Shown one piece after another: positions 6,405-13,783 of a stretch of DNA of 17,241 nucleotides. This DNA is from Actinomycetes bacterium. GTDB lineage: Bacteria > Actinomycetota > Actinomycetes > Actinomycetales > Micrococcaceae. Location of the stretch: positions 1 through 17,241 of the forward strand of contig JAFAAV010000136.1 of NCBI GenBank assembly GCA_023426375.1, in the 5' to 3' direction. The first letter of the stretch is position 1. Each line of letters starts with the position of its first letter. The position numbers and the translations under genes were made by a program. A model generated the notes under the pieces. That model made no database searches, was not told the DNA's origin, and saw nothing but the letters and a program-made list of their open reading frames with translations.

Positions 6405-7887
6405 ATGCCGAGGTGAGGCGACAGACGTTCTCCACGTACTTCTGTCGCAGGGGGCGCTTGTTCCACGCCTCGAGGTTCAGCAGGGTCGAGGAGGCTTTGA
6501 ACTCGTCGACCACGTCCTCCATGCGGTCGTGGAACTCTCGGTCCACAATCATCACGGACACTTCCAGGTCCAGGGCGAAGGACCGTTCGTCCATGTTGGA
6601 GGAACCGATCACGCTGATCAGGTCGTCCACGAGCACGAACTTGGCGTGCAGCACCGTGGGGGAGCTGTAGCGGTAGATCTTGACCCCCGCCTCGGCGAGC
6701 TCGGAGTAGTACGAGTTCTGGGCGTGGTGGGCCAGGAAATGATCCGAGGACTCACCCACGAAGATCTCCACATCAACCCCGGACTGCGCTTCGGTGGTGA
6801 GCGCATGCAGCAGGGACTCGTCCGGCACGAAGTACGGGCTGGAGATCACCACGCGGCGGTTGGCGTTGTAGATGAGGTGGTTGAACAGGCGCAGATTGTT
6901 CTCGGTCTCGAACCCGGGGCCGGACGGCACCACCTGCGCGTAGACGGGGCCTTCGACGTCCGTGAGGACCTCGGTGGCCTCGTCCAGGAGCAGGTCGTCG
7001 GTCTCCGAGTACCAGTCGGAAACGAATACCGCGTTGAGCTCGGCGACCACAGGGCCGGAGCAGCGGATCATCAGATCCTTCCACTCCAGGCCGCGGCGGA
7101 CGTTCTTCTTCTTGTTGTACGAGCGGTGAATGATGTTCTGCGAACCCGTGTAGGCGATCGAGCCGTCCACCACCAGGATCTTGCGGTGATTGCGAAGATC
7201 CGGGCGCTGCCACTCGCCGCGCCATGGGCGGATCGGCAACATACGACGCCAGGGAATACCGGAGGCATTGAAACGGCGCACCAGTTCCGCGTAGCCGGGG
7301 TAACCCAGCGAACCCACGTGGTCGATCAGGATGCGCACCCGCACGCCGCGCTCATGGGCTCGAACGAGCGAATCCAGCAGCACCTGGGACACCTGGTCCG
7401 TGGCCACGATGTAGAACTCGAAGTGCACGTAATCCGTGGCACGGTCCACGTCACGGGCCATCCGTTCCATGGAGTCGTGGTTGTCCGTAAGAATGTCGAA
7501 GCCGTTGCCACCCACCATGGGCAGGGCGCCCAACTGGTAGTTCAGCTTGGAGGTCGTGGTGACCCACTCCGGCAGGTGATGGAACTCCTCGCCCAGGGAG
7601 AAATCCTCCGGGGTGTTCTCACGAATGATGTCGTTCATCTTGGCCTGCTTCTCCATCCGCTTCCGCGGAAGGCGAGAAGAACCAATGATCAGGAACAACA
7701 ACAGGCCCGCGTAGGGCATCAGGAAGATCGCGAGCAGCCACGCCAGGGCCACCGAAGGCCTGCGGTTATGTGGGATCCACCCCAGCGCAATGATCTTCAG
7801 AATCAGGTCGATGACACCCAGGATGATCAGAATCCACTCGGGCAGCGTGTCCGGGGAGAGCAGGTCGTACGGAATCCATGGGTACAT
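6397..7887 (-). CDS. cls: Cardiolipin synthase, phospholipase D superfamily
   Basis: Membrane enzyme of 496 residues that makes cardiolipin by phosphatidyl transfer. Two N-terminal hydrophobic segments (about 18-38 and 46-68) anchor it. Two HKD catalytic motifs follow: NHRKILVVDGS with His234, Lys236 and Asp241, and LHAKFVLVDD with His414, Lys416 and Asp421, each followed by GSxN. The length and the C-terminal LRQKYVENVCRLTSALL are normal for bacterial Cls, so the adjacent AT-rich insertion did not truncate it. Start ATG at 7887 lies 12 bases after the GNAT stop, suggesting it is the last gene of a transcript that also carries purL and the acetyltransferase. ClsA-type assignment is secure at the superfamily level; the phospholipid donor is not shown. 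Confidence 0.93.
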   Translation of the reverse strand: MYPWIPYDLLSPDTLPEWILIILGVIDLILKIIALGWIPHNRRPSVALAWLLAIFLMPYAGLLLFLIIGSSRLPRKRMEKQAKMNDIIRENTPEDFSLGEEFHHLPEWVTTTSKLNYQLGALPMVGGNGFDILTDNHDSMERMARDVDRATDYVHFEFYIVATDQVSQVLLDSLVRAHERGVRVRILIDHVGSLGYPGYAELVRRFNASGIPWRRMLPIRPWRGEWQRPDLRNHRKILVVDGSIAYTGSQNIIHRSYNKKKNVRRGLEWKDLMIRCSGPVVAELNAVFVSDWYSETDDLLLDEATEVLTDVEGPVYAQVVPSGPGFETENNLRLFNHLIYNANRRVVISSPYFVPDESLLHALTTEAQSGVDVEIFVGESSDHFLAHHAQNSYYSELAEAGVKIYRYSSPTVLHAKFVLVDDLISVIGSSNMDERSFALDLEVSVMIVDREFHDRMEDVVDEFKASSTLLNLEAWNKRPLRQKYVENVCRLTSALL

Positions 7888-7899
7888 CGAATCTCTAAT

Positions 7900-8424
7900 T
7901 CAGCGTTGCTCCGGGCGGGGAAAAACGTACGCGGACTCGGAACCACCGCACGGACGCTCGCTGAAACCGTGTGTGACCAGCAGCTTGCGCGCGGGTTCGT
8001 TCCCCCACGGGACGGAAGCATTCACGGCTTTGACCTCGGGGTGCTGGAACGCCAGGTCCACCAGGTACGGCAGCACTTCGCCCGCGTAGCCCTGATTCTG
8101 GCGCTGAGGCACCACCGATCCCACGACCTCGAGCTCGTTGTCGATGGGCGGTCCCACGAACCCGGCCATGCCGATGATCTGGCCCGAGGCCGCATCCACG
8201 ACCGCGAACATGGAGTACATGGTCTCGGTGAAGAAGTAGCTTCCGGCGTCCAGCGCGGTCTGGGCCCAGTCCTGGTCCTCGGGGGTCGGGAACCCCTGAG
8301 CGAACTGTGGCAGATCTGCGTTGTCGGTTGCGGCCTCAAGCTCTTCCGCGGTGAACGGGCGCAGCAAGAGGCGTTCGGTACGAATCGATCGTTCCGGGCT
8401 GAGCTCTTCGAGAACCTCAGTCAT
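7900..8424 (-). CDS. GNAT-family N-acetyltransferase (RimJ/RimL-like)
   Basis: A 174-residue acetyl-CoA-dependent acetyltransferase. The N-terminal RTERLLLRPFT (15-25) is the RimJ/RimL-like opening. Motif A is VVPQRQNQGYAGE (104-116), which binds the acetyl-CoA pyrophosphate. Motif B is NEPARKLLVTHGF (142-154). The substrate cannot be told. I place the start at ATG 8424, preceded by AAGGA eight bases upstream, rather than at a TTG at 8445 that would overlap the purL stop. The gene begins 17 bases after purL and ends 12 bases before cls, so it is very likely co-transcribed with them. It has no evident link to purine synthesis. Confidence 0.88.
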   Translation of the reverse strand: MTEVLEELSPERSIRTERLLLRPFTAEELEAATDNADLPQFAQGFPTPEDQDWAQTALDAGSYFFTETMYSMFAVVDAASGQIIGMAGFVGPPIDNELEVVGSVVPQRQNQGYAGEVLPYLVDLAFQHPEVKAVNASVPWGNEPARKLLVTHGFSERPCGGSESAYVFPRPEQR

Positions 8425-8441
8425 GGTGTGTGTCCTTATGA

Positions 8442-10739
8442 TCAACCGAAATACTTGGGGAGGGTGGAACTGTGGGCCTCTCGCAAGGCCTCCAGATCCA
8501 CGGAGAACTCACCCTGAACATCCAGGGCTCCGGACTCCGCGTCCACCACTCCGATGCGCGCAAACGGGTAGTTGCGCACGGTGCACATGTCCTTGAAGCG
8601 CACCTCTTCCGAACGCGGCACGGCCACCACGGTCCGCCCCTGGGATTCGGAGAACAGCAGCGTGAACGTGTCTACGCCGTCCCGATCGGCAACTTCCCCC
8701 AGGCCGATCCGGGCACCCACACCGAAGCGCAGGGCCATCTCCGACAGAGTCGCGGCCAAGCCACCCTCGGAAACATCGTGTGCTGCGTCGATCATGCCGT
8801 CGCGTGACATGTTGACGAGCATGTCACCCAGGGTACGCTCCTTCTTCAGGTCAACCTTGGGAGGTTGCCCTCCCAGGTGACCGCGCACGCGGGCCCACTC
8901 GGAGCCGTCCAGTTCATCAGCGGTCTCGCCCAGCAGGTAAATGGCCTGACCGTCTTCGCGCCAGCCGGACGGGGTGCGGCGAGCGACGTCGTCGAGCACA
9001 CCCATCAAGGCGACCACCGGGGTGGGGTTGATGGCGACGCCGCCGGTCTGGTTGTAGAGCGAGACGTTGCCGCCCGTGACGGGCACGCCCAGTTCCTGGC
9101 AGCCGTCGGACAGGCCGCGCACGGCCTCGGCGAACTGCCACATGATGTCCGGGTCCTCGGGGGAACCGAAGTTCAGGCAGTCCGAAACGGCCGCGGGGCG
9201 CGCGCCGGCGGTGGTCACGTTGCGGTAGGCCTGGGCGAGCGCGAGCTGGGCGCCGGCGTACGGATCCAGGCGGGTGTAGCGACCGTTGCAGTCCGTGGAC
9301 AGGGCCACGCCCAGCCCGGTCTCCTGGTCCACGCGGATCACACCGGCGTCGTCCGGCATGGCCATGGCGGTGTTGCCCTGAACGTAGCGGTCGTACTGGC
9401 TGGTGACCCAGTCCTTGGAGCACAGGTTGGGCGAGGCCATCAGTTCGAGTACGGCCTGGCGTAATTCTGCGCCGGAGGGGCGGGAAGCATCCTCGGGGGA
9501 ACCCGTGAAGTGGTTGGCCTGCAACTGGTCCTGGGACTCGGGGCGGGCGTAGGGGCGTTCATAGACCGGGCCGTCGTGGGCCACGGTGCGCGGATCCACG
9601 TCCACGATCACTTCGCCCTGGTAGTCGATGACCAAGCGGCCCGTATCGGTGACCTCACCGATCCACGAGTACTCCACGTTCCACTTGGCCATGACCTTTT
9701 CGAAGGCCTCGACCTTCTCCGGAGTCACCACGGCCATCATGCGTTCCTGGGACTCGGACATCAGGATCTCGCCCGGGGTCAGCGTGGGATCGCGCAGCAG
9801 CACCTTGGTGAGGTCCACGCGCATGCCGCCGTCACCGTTGGAGGCGAGCTCGGAGGTTGCGCAGGAAATACCCGCGGCACCGAGATCCTGGATGCCCTCC
9901 ACCAGGGAGCCCTTGAACAGCTCCAGGCAGCACTCGATCAGGACCTTCTCCGCGAACGGGTCACCCACCTGAACGGCGGGGCGCTTGGAGGGCTTGGAAT
10001 CATCAAAGGACTCGGAAGCCAGCACGGAGGCGCCGCCAATGCCGTCGCCGCCGGTGCGTGCGCCGAACAGCACCACCTTGTTGCCGGTGCCGGAAGCGTT
10101 GGCTAGGCGGATGTCCTCGTGGCGCATGACGCCCACGGCCAGGGCGTTGACCAGCGGGTTGCCCTGGTAACAGGGATCGAATTCCACTTCGCCGCCGATG
10201 TTGGGCAGACCCAGCGAATTGCCGTAGCCACCCACACCGGCCACCACACCGTGCACCACGCGCTGGGTGTCCGGGTGGTCGATGGCACCGAAACGCAGCG
10301 GATCCATCACGGCCACCGGACGGGCGCCCATGGAAATGATGTCGCGCACAATGCCGCCCACACCGGTCGCGGCACCCTGATAGGGCTCCACGAAGGACGG
10401 GTGGTTGTGGGATTCGATCTTGAAGGTCACGGCCCAGCCGTCACCGATATCCGTGACGCCGGCGTTTTCGCCGATGCCCACCATGAGGTCCTTGCGCATC
10501 TCGTCCGTGACCTTGTCGCCGAACTGGCGCAGGTGCACCTTGGTGGACTTGTACGAGCAGTGCTCGGACCACATGACCGAGTACATGGCCAGTTCCGCGG
10601 CGGTCGGCCGGCGGCCCAGGATCTCCTTGACGCGCTCGAACTCGGATTCGGTCAACCCCAGTTCGGCCCAGGGCAGCTCGGTCTCCGGGGTGGAGGCGGC
10701 GTGTTCAACGGTGTCCAGGTTGAAGTGAGTTTCGCTCAT
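8442..10739 (-). CDS. purL: Phosphoribosylformylglycinamidine synthase subunit PurL
   Basis: Catalyses the ATP-dependent conversion of FGAR and ammonia to FGAM, the fourth step of de novo purine synthesis, in complex with PurS and PurQ. Its 765 residues are the normal size of the small PurL. Key segments are MWSEHCSYKST (catalytic-region His60), KIESHNHPSFVEPYQGAATG (nucleotide site), GGIVRDIISMGARPVA, GGEVEFDPCYQGNP, GARTGGDGIGGAS and GIQDLGAAGISCATSE in the first half, with the repeated AIRS-like half containing NFGSPEDPDIMWQ, VTGGNVSLYNQT and DVSEGGLAATLSEMA. The start is ATG at 10739. The nearest Shine-Dalgarno-like AAGGGA is 14 bases away, longer than usual. A 106-base spacer separates it from purQ, whereas these genes often overlap. 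Confidence 0.97.
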   Translation of the reverse strand: MSETHFNLDTVEHAASTPETELPWAELGLTESEFERVKEILGRRPTAAELAMYSVMWSEHCSYKSTKVHLRQFGDKVTDEMRKDLMVGIGENAGVTDIGDGWAVTFKIESHNHPSFVEPYQGAATGVGGIVRDIISMGARPVAVMDPLRFGAIDHPDTQRVVHGVVAGVGGYGNSLGLPNIGGEVEFDPCYQGNPLVNALAVGVMRHEDIRLANASGTGNKVVLFGARTGGDGIGGASVLASESFDDSKPSKRPAVQVGDPFAEKVLIECCLELFKGSLVEGIQDLGAAGISCATSELASNGDGGMRVDLTKVLLRDPTLTPGEILMSESQERMMAVVTPEKVEAFEKVMAKWNVEYSWIGEVTDTGRLVIDYQGEVIVDVDPRTVAHDGPVYERPYARPESQDQLQANHFTGSPEDASRPSGAELRQAVLELMASPNLCSKDWVTSQYDRYVQGNTAMAMPDDAGVIRVDQETGLGVALSTDCNGRYTRLDPYAGAQLALAQAYRNVTTAGARPAAVSDCLNFGSPEDPDIMWQFAEAVRGLSDGCQELGVPVTGGNVSLYNQTGGVAINPTPVVALMGVLDDVARRTPSGWREDGQAIYLLGETADELDGSEWARVRGHLGGQPPKVDLKKERTLGDMLVNMSRDGMIDAAHDVSEGGLAATLSEMALRFGVGARIGLGEVADRDGVDTFTLLFSESQGRTVVAVPRSEEVRFKDMCTVRNYPFARIGVVDAESGALDVQGEFSVDLEALREAHSSTLPKYFG

Positions 10740-10824
10740 GTCGGTTACGAGAATCCCTTGCCGTGGTGGTGGGCGCGTACGGTGCGTTCCCGGCGCTCAC
10801 GCAGAAATGTCGGATAGTGATGCG

Positions 10825-10855
10825 GACCCGCAAGCCCGCGGGGCGTCAGCGGGTC
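10825..10855 (-). other. Hairpin potential across the purQ stop codon
   Basis: GACCCGC and GCGGGTC arms (10849-10855 and 10825-10831) can form a 7-bp stem around a 17-base loop that contains CCCGCGGG. The stop codon of purQ (10846-10848) borders the first arm. There is no U tract. It may tune purL translation or protect the upstream message; a function is not established. Confidence 0.3.
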
Positions 10856-11637
10856 AGGCGTTCCAGGACGGACACGAAGATGTCCAGGCCGTCGGTGCCG
10901 TGGCGCATGTCCACCTCACCGGAGCCGGAGAAGTCCGCGCCGAAACCGGGTTCCACCGCGTGCTCCGGGTGGGGCATGAGTCCCACCACGTTGCCGCGGG
11001 CATTGGTGATCCCCGCAATGTCGTTGCGCGAGCCGTTGGGGTTGCCGTTCACATAGCGGAAGGCCACGCGGTTCTCGGCCTCGAGCTCGTCCAGAGTGCG
11101 CTGGTCGGCCACGTACTGGCCGTCCTGGTTCTTCAGCGGCACCACGATGGTCTGGCCCTGCTCGTAGCGAGCGGTCCAGGCAGTGTCCGTATTTTCGATG
11201 CGCAACGCCTGATCACGGCAGATGAACTTCAACTGCTCGTTCTTGATCATGGAGCCGGGCAACAGGTGCGATTCGGTGAGCACCTGAAAACCGTTGCAAA
11301 TGCCGAGGACGGGCAGAGCAGCGTCGGAATTGGCGGCGTCGATGATCTTGTCCATGAGCGGCGCGAAACGCGCAATGGCGCCGGCACGCAGGTAGTCGCC
11401 GTAGGAGAAGCCGCCCGGAAGGATCACCGCGTCCACGTTCTGCAGGTCTTCGTCCGCGTACCAGAGCGGGACCGCGGTACCACCGGCGATTTCCACGGCG
11501 CGCATGGCATCGCGGTCGTCCAGGGTGCCCGGGAAGGTGACCACACCCACGCGCACGTCCTTCAACGCGGCATTGGGTGCAGGCTGGGACAGATCCGCGA
11601 TCAGGGGGGTCTGGTCGGCGGTCAAATTCTGAGCCAC
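10846..11637 (-). CDS. purQ: Phosphoribosylformylglycinamidine synthase glutaminase subunit PurQ
   Basis: Class I glutamine amidotransferase of 263 residues that supplies ammonia to PurL. RVGVVTFPGTLDDRDA (29-44) opens the domain, PGGFSYGDYLRAGA follows, the nucleophile is Cys114 in GICNGFQ, and the triad is completed by His223 and Glu225 in MPHPEHA. The start is a GTG at 11637, two bases after the purS stop and preceded by AGGAGA, so translation is coupled to purS. About 27 residues precede the usual first beta strand, an unconserved-looking extension. Since the strong Shine-Dalgarno sits right before this GTG, I keep the extension. Confidence 0.96.
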   Translation of the reverse strand: MAQNLTADQTPLIADLSQPAPNAALKDVRVGVVTFPGTLDDRDAMRAVEIAGGTAVPLWYADEDLQNVDAVILPGGFSYGDYLRAGAIARFAPLMDKIIDAANSDAALPVLGICNGFQVLTESHLLPGSMIKNEQLKFICRDQALRIENTDTAWTARYEQGQTIVVPLKNQDGQYVADQRTLDELEAENRVAFRYVNGNPNGSRNDIAGITNARGNVVGLMPHPEHAVEPGFGADFSGSGEVDMRHGTDGLDIFVSVLERLTR

Positions 11638-11639
11638 GA

Positions 11640-11897
11640 TCAGTTCTCCTGGTCCAGCACCGAAACGTTCACGACGTCCTCGATGACCGGGTTGGACAGC
11701 AGCTTCTCCGCGGCCTCGCGGGCCTGGGCGAGAACCTCGTCCGTTGCTTCTCCGTCCACGGTGAGTTCGAAGCGGCGGCCCTGACGGACCTCGCTGAAAC
11801 CATCCAACCCGATGCGGGGCAGTTCGTTGGCAATCGCCTTACCCTGCGGGTCAAGGATTTCCGGCTTGGGCATAACATCAACCACGATACGGGCCAT
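11640..11897 (-). CDS. purS: Phosphoribosylformylglycinamidine synthase subunit PurS
   Basis: Small subunit of 85 residues that bridges PurQ and PurL and is needed for ammonia transfer. MARIVVDVMPKPEILDPQGKAI is the canonical PurS opening (first beta strand plus the PxxLDPQG loop). GFSEVRQGRRFEL and the helix ending in KLLSNPVIEDV complete the small alpha/beta fold. AGGAG five bases before the ATG fixes the start. It follows the Rieske gene by 36 bases with no terminator in between. Confidence 0.95.
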   Translation of the reverse strand: MARIVVDVMPKPEILDPQGKAIANELPRIGLDGFSEVRQGRRFELTVDGEATDEVLAQAREAAEKLLSNPVIEDVVNVSVLDQEN

Positions 11898-11933
11898 TAC
11901 AACTCCTGAGATTCGAGCTAATCCTTGCCCATC

Positions 11934-12293
11934 CTATCCGTCCGCGGCGATATCCACCTCGACCGTGGCATTGGTCACGCGGCACGGAAATTCCCGCAGG
12001 TTCTTCGCCGGATCCGGCGGAGCGGTGCGTCCGGTGGCCAGCGCGATACGTGACCCCTGAAAGGTGCCGTCCAGGCCGAAGACCCAGTAGTGATTGGGGC
12101 ACTCCACGGTGGCCTCACCGACCTGGGATTCGCGGCACACCGTGGCGGCCTGATGCGGGCACTGGTTCTCGAACGCCCGGACAGTTCCACTCTCATCCCG
12201 GGTGACGAGCACGCTGGTTCCACCGACGCGTGCCGGGACCGCGGTGTTCGCTTCGCTCAATTGGGCCGCAGCCACGGCCGGTTGCCAGCTCAT
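11934..12293 (-). CDS. Rieske [2Fe-2S] ferredoxin-like protein
   Basis: A 119-residue single-domain Rieske protein. The cluster ligands are visible as CPH (Cys45, His47) and CPNH (Cys65, His68), the C-x-H/C-x2-H pattern with 17 residues between pairs. The size and sequence fit soluble Rieske ferredoxins and NirD-like proteins, which pass single electrons to oxygenases or reductases. There is no signal peptide or membrane anchor. Its ATG overlaps the stop of the upstream 302-aa gene by four bases (ATGA), so the two are translationally coupled and probably act together. No oxygenase or ferredoxin reductase gene is adjacent. The Rieske assignment is firm; the electron acceptor is unknown. Confidence 0.9.
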   Translation of the reverse strand: MSWQPAVAAAQLSEANTAVPARVGGTSVLVTRDESGTVRAFENQCPHQAATVCRESQVGEATVECPNHYWVFGLDGTFQGSRIALATGRTAPPDPAKNLREFPCRVTNATVEVDIAADG

Positions 12294-13198
12294 GCGTTGA
12301 CGTCCAATAGTTGTTCCGTGACGCTCAGCAGCCGCTCACGCAGGTCCCCCGACCTGGCTGCGAAGGCTCGCTGACGGCGCACGTACTCCGCCTTGCCTTC
12401 CGGGGTCTCAATGCGCACCGGCTGGTAACCCCACTCGCTCAATTCGTACGGCGAGGCCTCCATATCCGTGCGGCGCACATCCCACGCCAGCTCGAAACAA
12501 TCGGCCAACAGGTCCGAATCCACGGCGGGCAGCAGCTTGTACGCCCACTTGTAGAGGTCCATGTTCGCGTGCAGGCATCCGGGCTGTTCCATGCGCCGTT
12601 GGGTCTCGCGCGTGGGCTGCAGTTCATTGCGCTCCACGGCCTGGGGTTGGAAGAACCGGAACGCGTCGAAATGGGAGCAACGGATCTTGTGGGATTCCAC
12701 CACGTGGTCCGTACCCTCAGCGCCCAACCTGAGCCCCACGTACTCGTGACGCACACCGTTCTCCTGCACCTTGTACGCCATGGCCCATTCGTGCAGGCCG
12801 AAGCAATCAAACGTGCCGGTCTTCGCCACGGTGTTGGACAGCAGTTCCCGCGTGAAACGAATGGCGGTCTCGCGTTTGGCCACAAAGCGTTCGCGATCCA
12901 CGACGACGCCGCTCGCGCCCTCGGGTGTGCCGGCCTCCCGGAGCTCGGCCTCCGTGGCAGGGCGGTAGAACTTCCAGTCCGCTCGGTCCTGGGCATCCAG
13001 CAGGATTGTGCCGAAACCGGGGTGCCACCGCGTGAACTGTGCGGGGGAGAGGGTGTAGTACGTGAACAGGAAGTCTTCTACGGGGTGCTTGCGACCCTCG
13101 TGCCTACGGTTCACGAATGGCTCGGTGAAACCGGAAATGCGCTGTTCGTGTGCTCGGGACGCTGCCAGCCATTCCTCACGGAACAGGGCTTCAGGCAC
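12290..13198 (-). CDS. Conserved actinobacterial protein of unknown function
   Basis: A 302-residue cytosolic-looking protein. I recognise the family from motifs recurrent in actinobacteria: KHPVEDFLFTYY (37-48), RWHPG (57-61), CFGLHEWAMAYK (132-143), SHKIRCSHFDAFRFF (169-183) and GCLHANMDLYKWAYKLLP (207-224), then RIETPEGKAEY near the C-terminus. Genome pipelines often label such proteins 3-methyladenine DNA glycosylase; I see no helix-hairpin-helix or other glycosylase signature to justify that. The concentration of His and Cys in conserved blocks (His38, His59, Cys132, His136, His170, Cys174, His176, Cys208, His210) suggests metal or redox chemistry. Its GTG start lies inside the 3' end of the OhrR-like gene (8-base overlap), with AGAGG seven bases upstream, and its stop overlaps the Rieske start. 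No function is assigned. Confidence 0.85.
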   Translation of the reverse strand: MPEALFREEWLAASRAHEQRISGFTEPFVNRRHEGRKHPVEDFLFTYYTLSPAQFTRWHPGFGTILLDAQDRADWKFYRPATEAELREAGTPEGASGVVVDRERFVAKRETAIRFTRELLSNTVAKTGTFDCFGLHEWAMAYKVQENGVRHEYVGLRLGAEGTDHVVESHKIRCSHFDAFRFFQPQAVERNELQPTRETQRRMEQPGCLHANMDLYKWAYKLLPAVDSDLLADCFELAWDVRRTDMEASPYELSEWGYQPVRIETPEGKAEYVRRQRAFAARSGDLRERLLSVTEQLLDVNA

Positions 13199-13670
13199 GC
13201 GAGGCCTCTTCTGCCTGCGTGATCATGTACCGCATGGCGTTGTTGAGTTCCATGACCTGTTCCGGAGTCACGCCCATGCGTTCCATCATGATGACCGGTA
13301 CGTCGGCGGCCTTTTCTCTGAGAGCCTGACCTTCCTCCGTCAGGGTGACGGCCAGGGCGCGTTCATTCTTGGGATCGCGACCGCGGCTGATGAGCCCGCG
13401 CGCTTCGAGTCGTTTCAACAGCGGTGACAGTGTTGCGGAATCCTGCATGAGCTCCGAGCTCAAATCCTTCACGGTGCGGGGGTTGGAACCCCACAGCGAC
13501 AACATCACCAGGTATTGCGGGTGTGTCAGGCCCAGCGGTTCGAGAACGGGGCGGTAGCTCTGAACCACCATGCGCGAAGCCACGGATAGAGAAAAACAGA
13601 GCTGGTTCCCCAGGGCCAGCGGATCATGCGGAGCGTTCTCGGAAAGGGTCTCACCAGTGTGGGTGTCCAT
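13191..13670 (-). CDS. MarR-family regulator, OhrR-like with a sensing Cys
   Basis: Winged-helix dimeric repressor of 159 residues. The N-terminal NQLCFSLSVASR places Cys25 at the position of the peroxidatic cysteine of OhrR (Cys15 in Bacillus subtilis). The core YRPVLEPLGLTHPQYLVML is the typical OhrR/MarR dimer helix. TVKDLSSELMQDSATLSPLL is the recognition helix-turn-helix region and RGRDPKNERAL the wing. Of the three tyrosines that hydrogen-bond the Cys in B. subtilis OhrR, only Tyr39 is kept; the others are Ser29 and His50. No ohr peroxidase gene is adjacent. GGAGAGG five bases before the ATG supports the start. The gene overlaps the 302-aa gene by eight bases, so it probably regulates this operon, including itself, in response to organic peroxides or a related oxidant. 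Confidence 0.88.
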   Translation of the reverse strand: MDTHTGETLSENAPHDPLALGNQLCFSLSVASRMVVQSYRPVLEPLGLTHPQYLVMLSLWGSNPRTVKDLSSELMQDSATLSPLLKRLEARGLISRGRDPKNERALAVTLTEEGQALREKAADVPVIMMERMGVTPEQVMELNNAMRYMITQAEEASRA

Positions 13671-13693
13671 AGGTACCTCTCCAGCGTCTACGT

Positions 13694-13713
13694 CAAATTT
13701 GTTGATTTGCGCA
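13694..13713. promoter_or_regulatory. Candidate operator of the OhrR-like regulator
   Basis: An AT-rich patch between the lysC terminator and the regulator gene holds the perfect palindrome CAAATTTG (13694-13701) followed by GATTTGCGCAC. It gives a repeated ATTTG spaced by TTG. OhrR/MarR operators are AT-rich inverted repeats of this kind close to their own start codon. No clear -10/-35 pair could be fixed. Prediction only. Confidence 0.4.
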
Positions 13714-13715
13714 CT

Positions 13716-13758
13716 AAAAGTCTAGGTCACGGGCTACTTGGTTAGCAGCCCGTGACCT
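13716..13758 (-). terminator. Terminator downstream of lysC
   Basis: A 15-bp stem (13744-13758 with 13724-13738, one G-U pair) with a 5-base loop. On the minus strand it is followed by AGAC and TTTT (13716-13719). The stem is very strong and the T run short and slightly displaced, so termination may be incomplete. It separates lysC from the OhrR-like operon. Confidence 0.75.
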
Positions 13759-13783
13759 GAAAAAGACTGAAAAACTGAGATCC

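Noticed and set aside
8425..8445. TTG at 8445 as start of the acetyltransferase
   Set aside because: It would overlap the purL stop and places the good AAGGA site inside the gene; ATG at 8424 has that site at proper distance.
6529..8517. Plus-strand open frame of 662 codons opposite cls and the acetyltransferase
   Set aside because: It spans parts of three real minus-strand genes and their junctions and has the His/Val/Arg-rich composition of an antisense shadow.
10738..11784. Plus-strand open frame of 348 codons opposite purQ and purS
   Set aside because: Antisense of two certain purine genes, no domain or ribosome-binding support.
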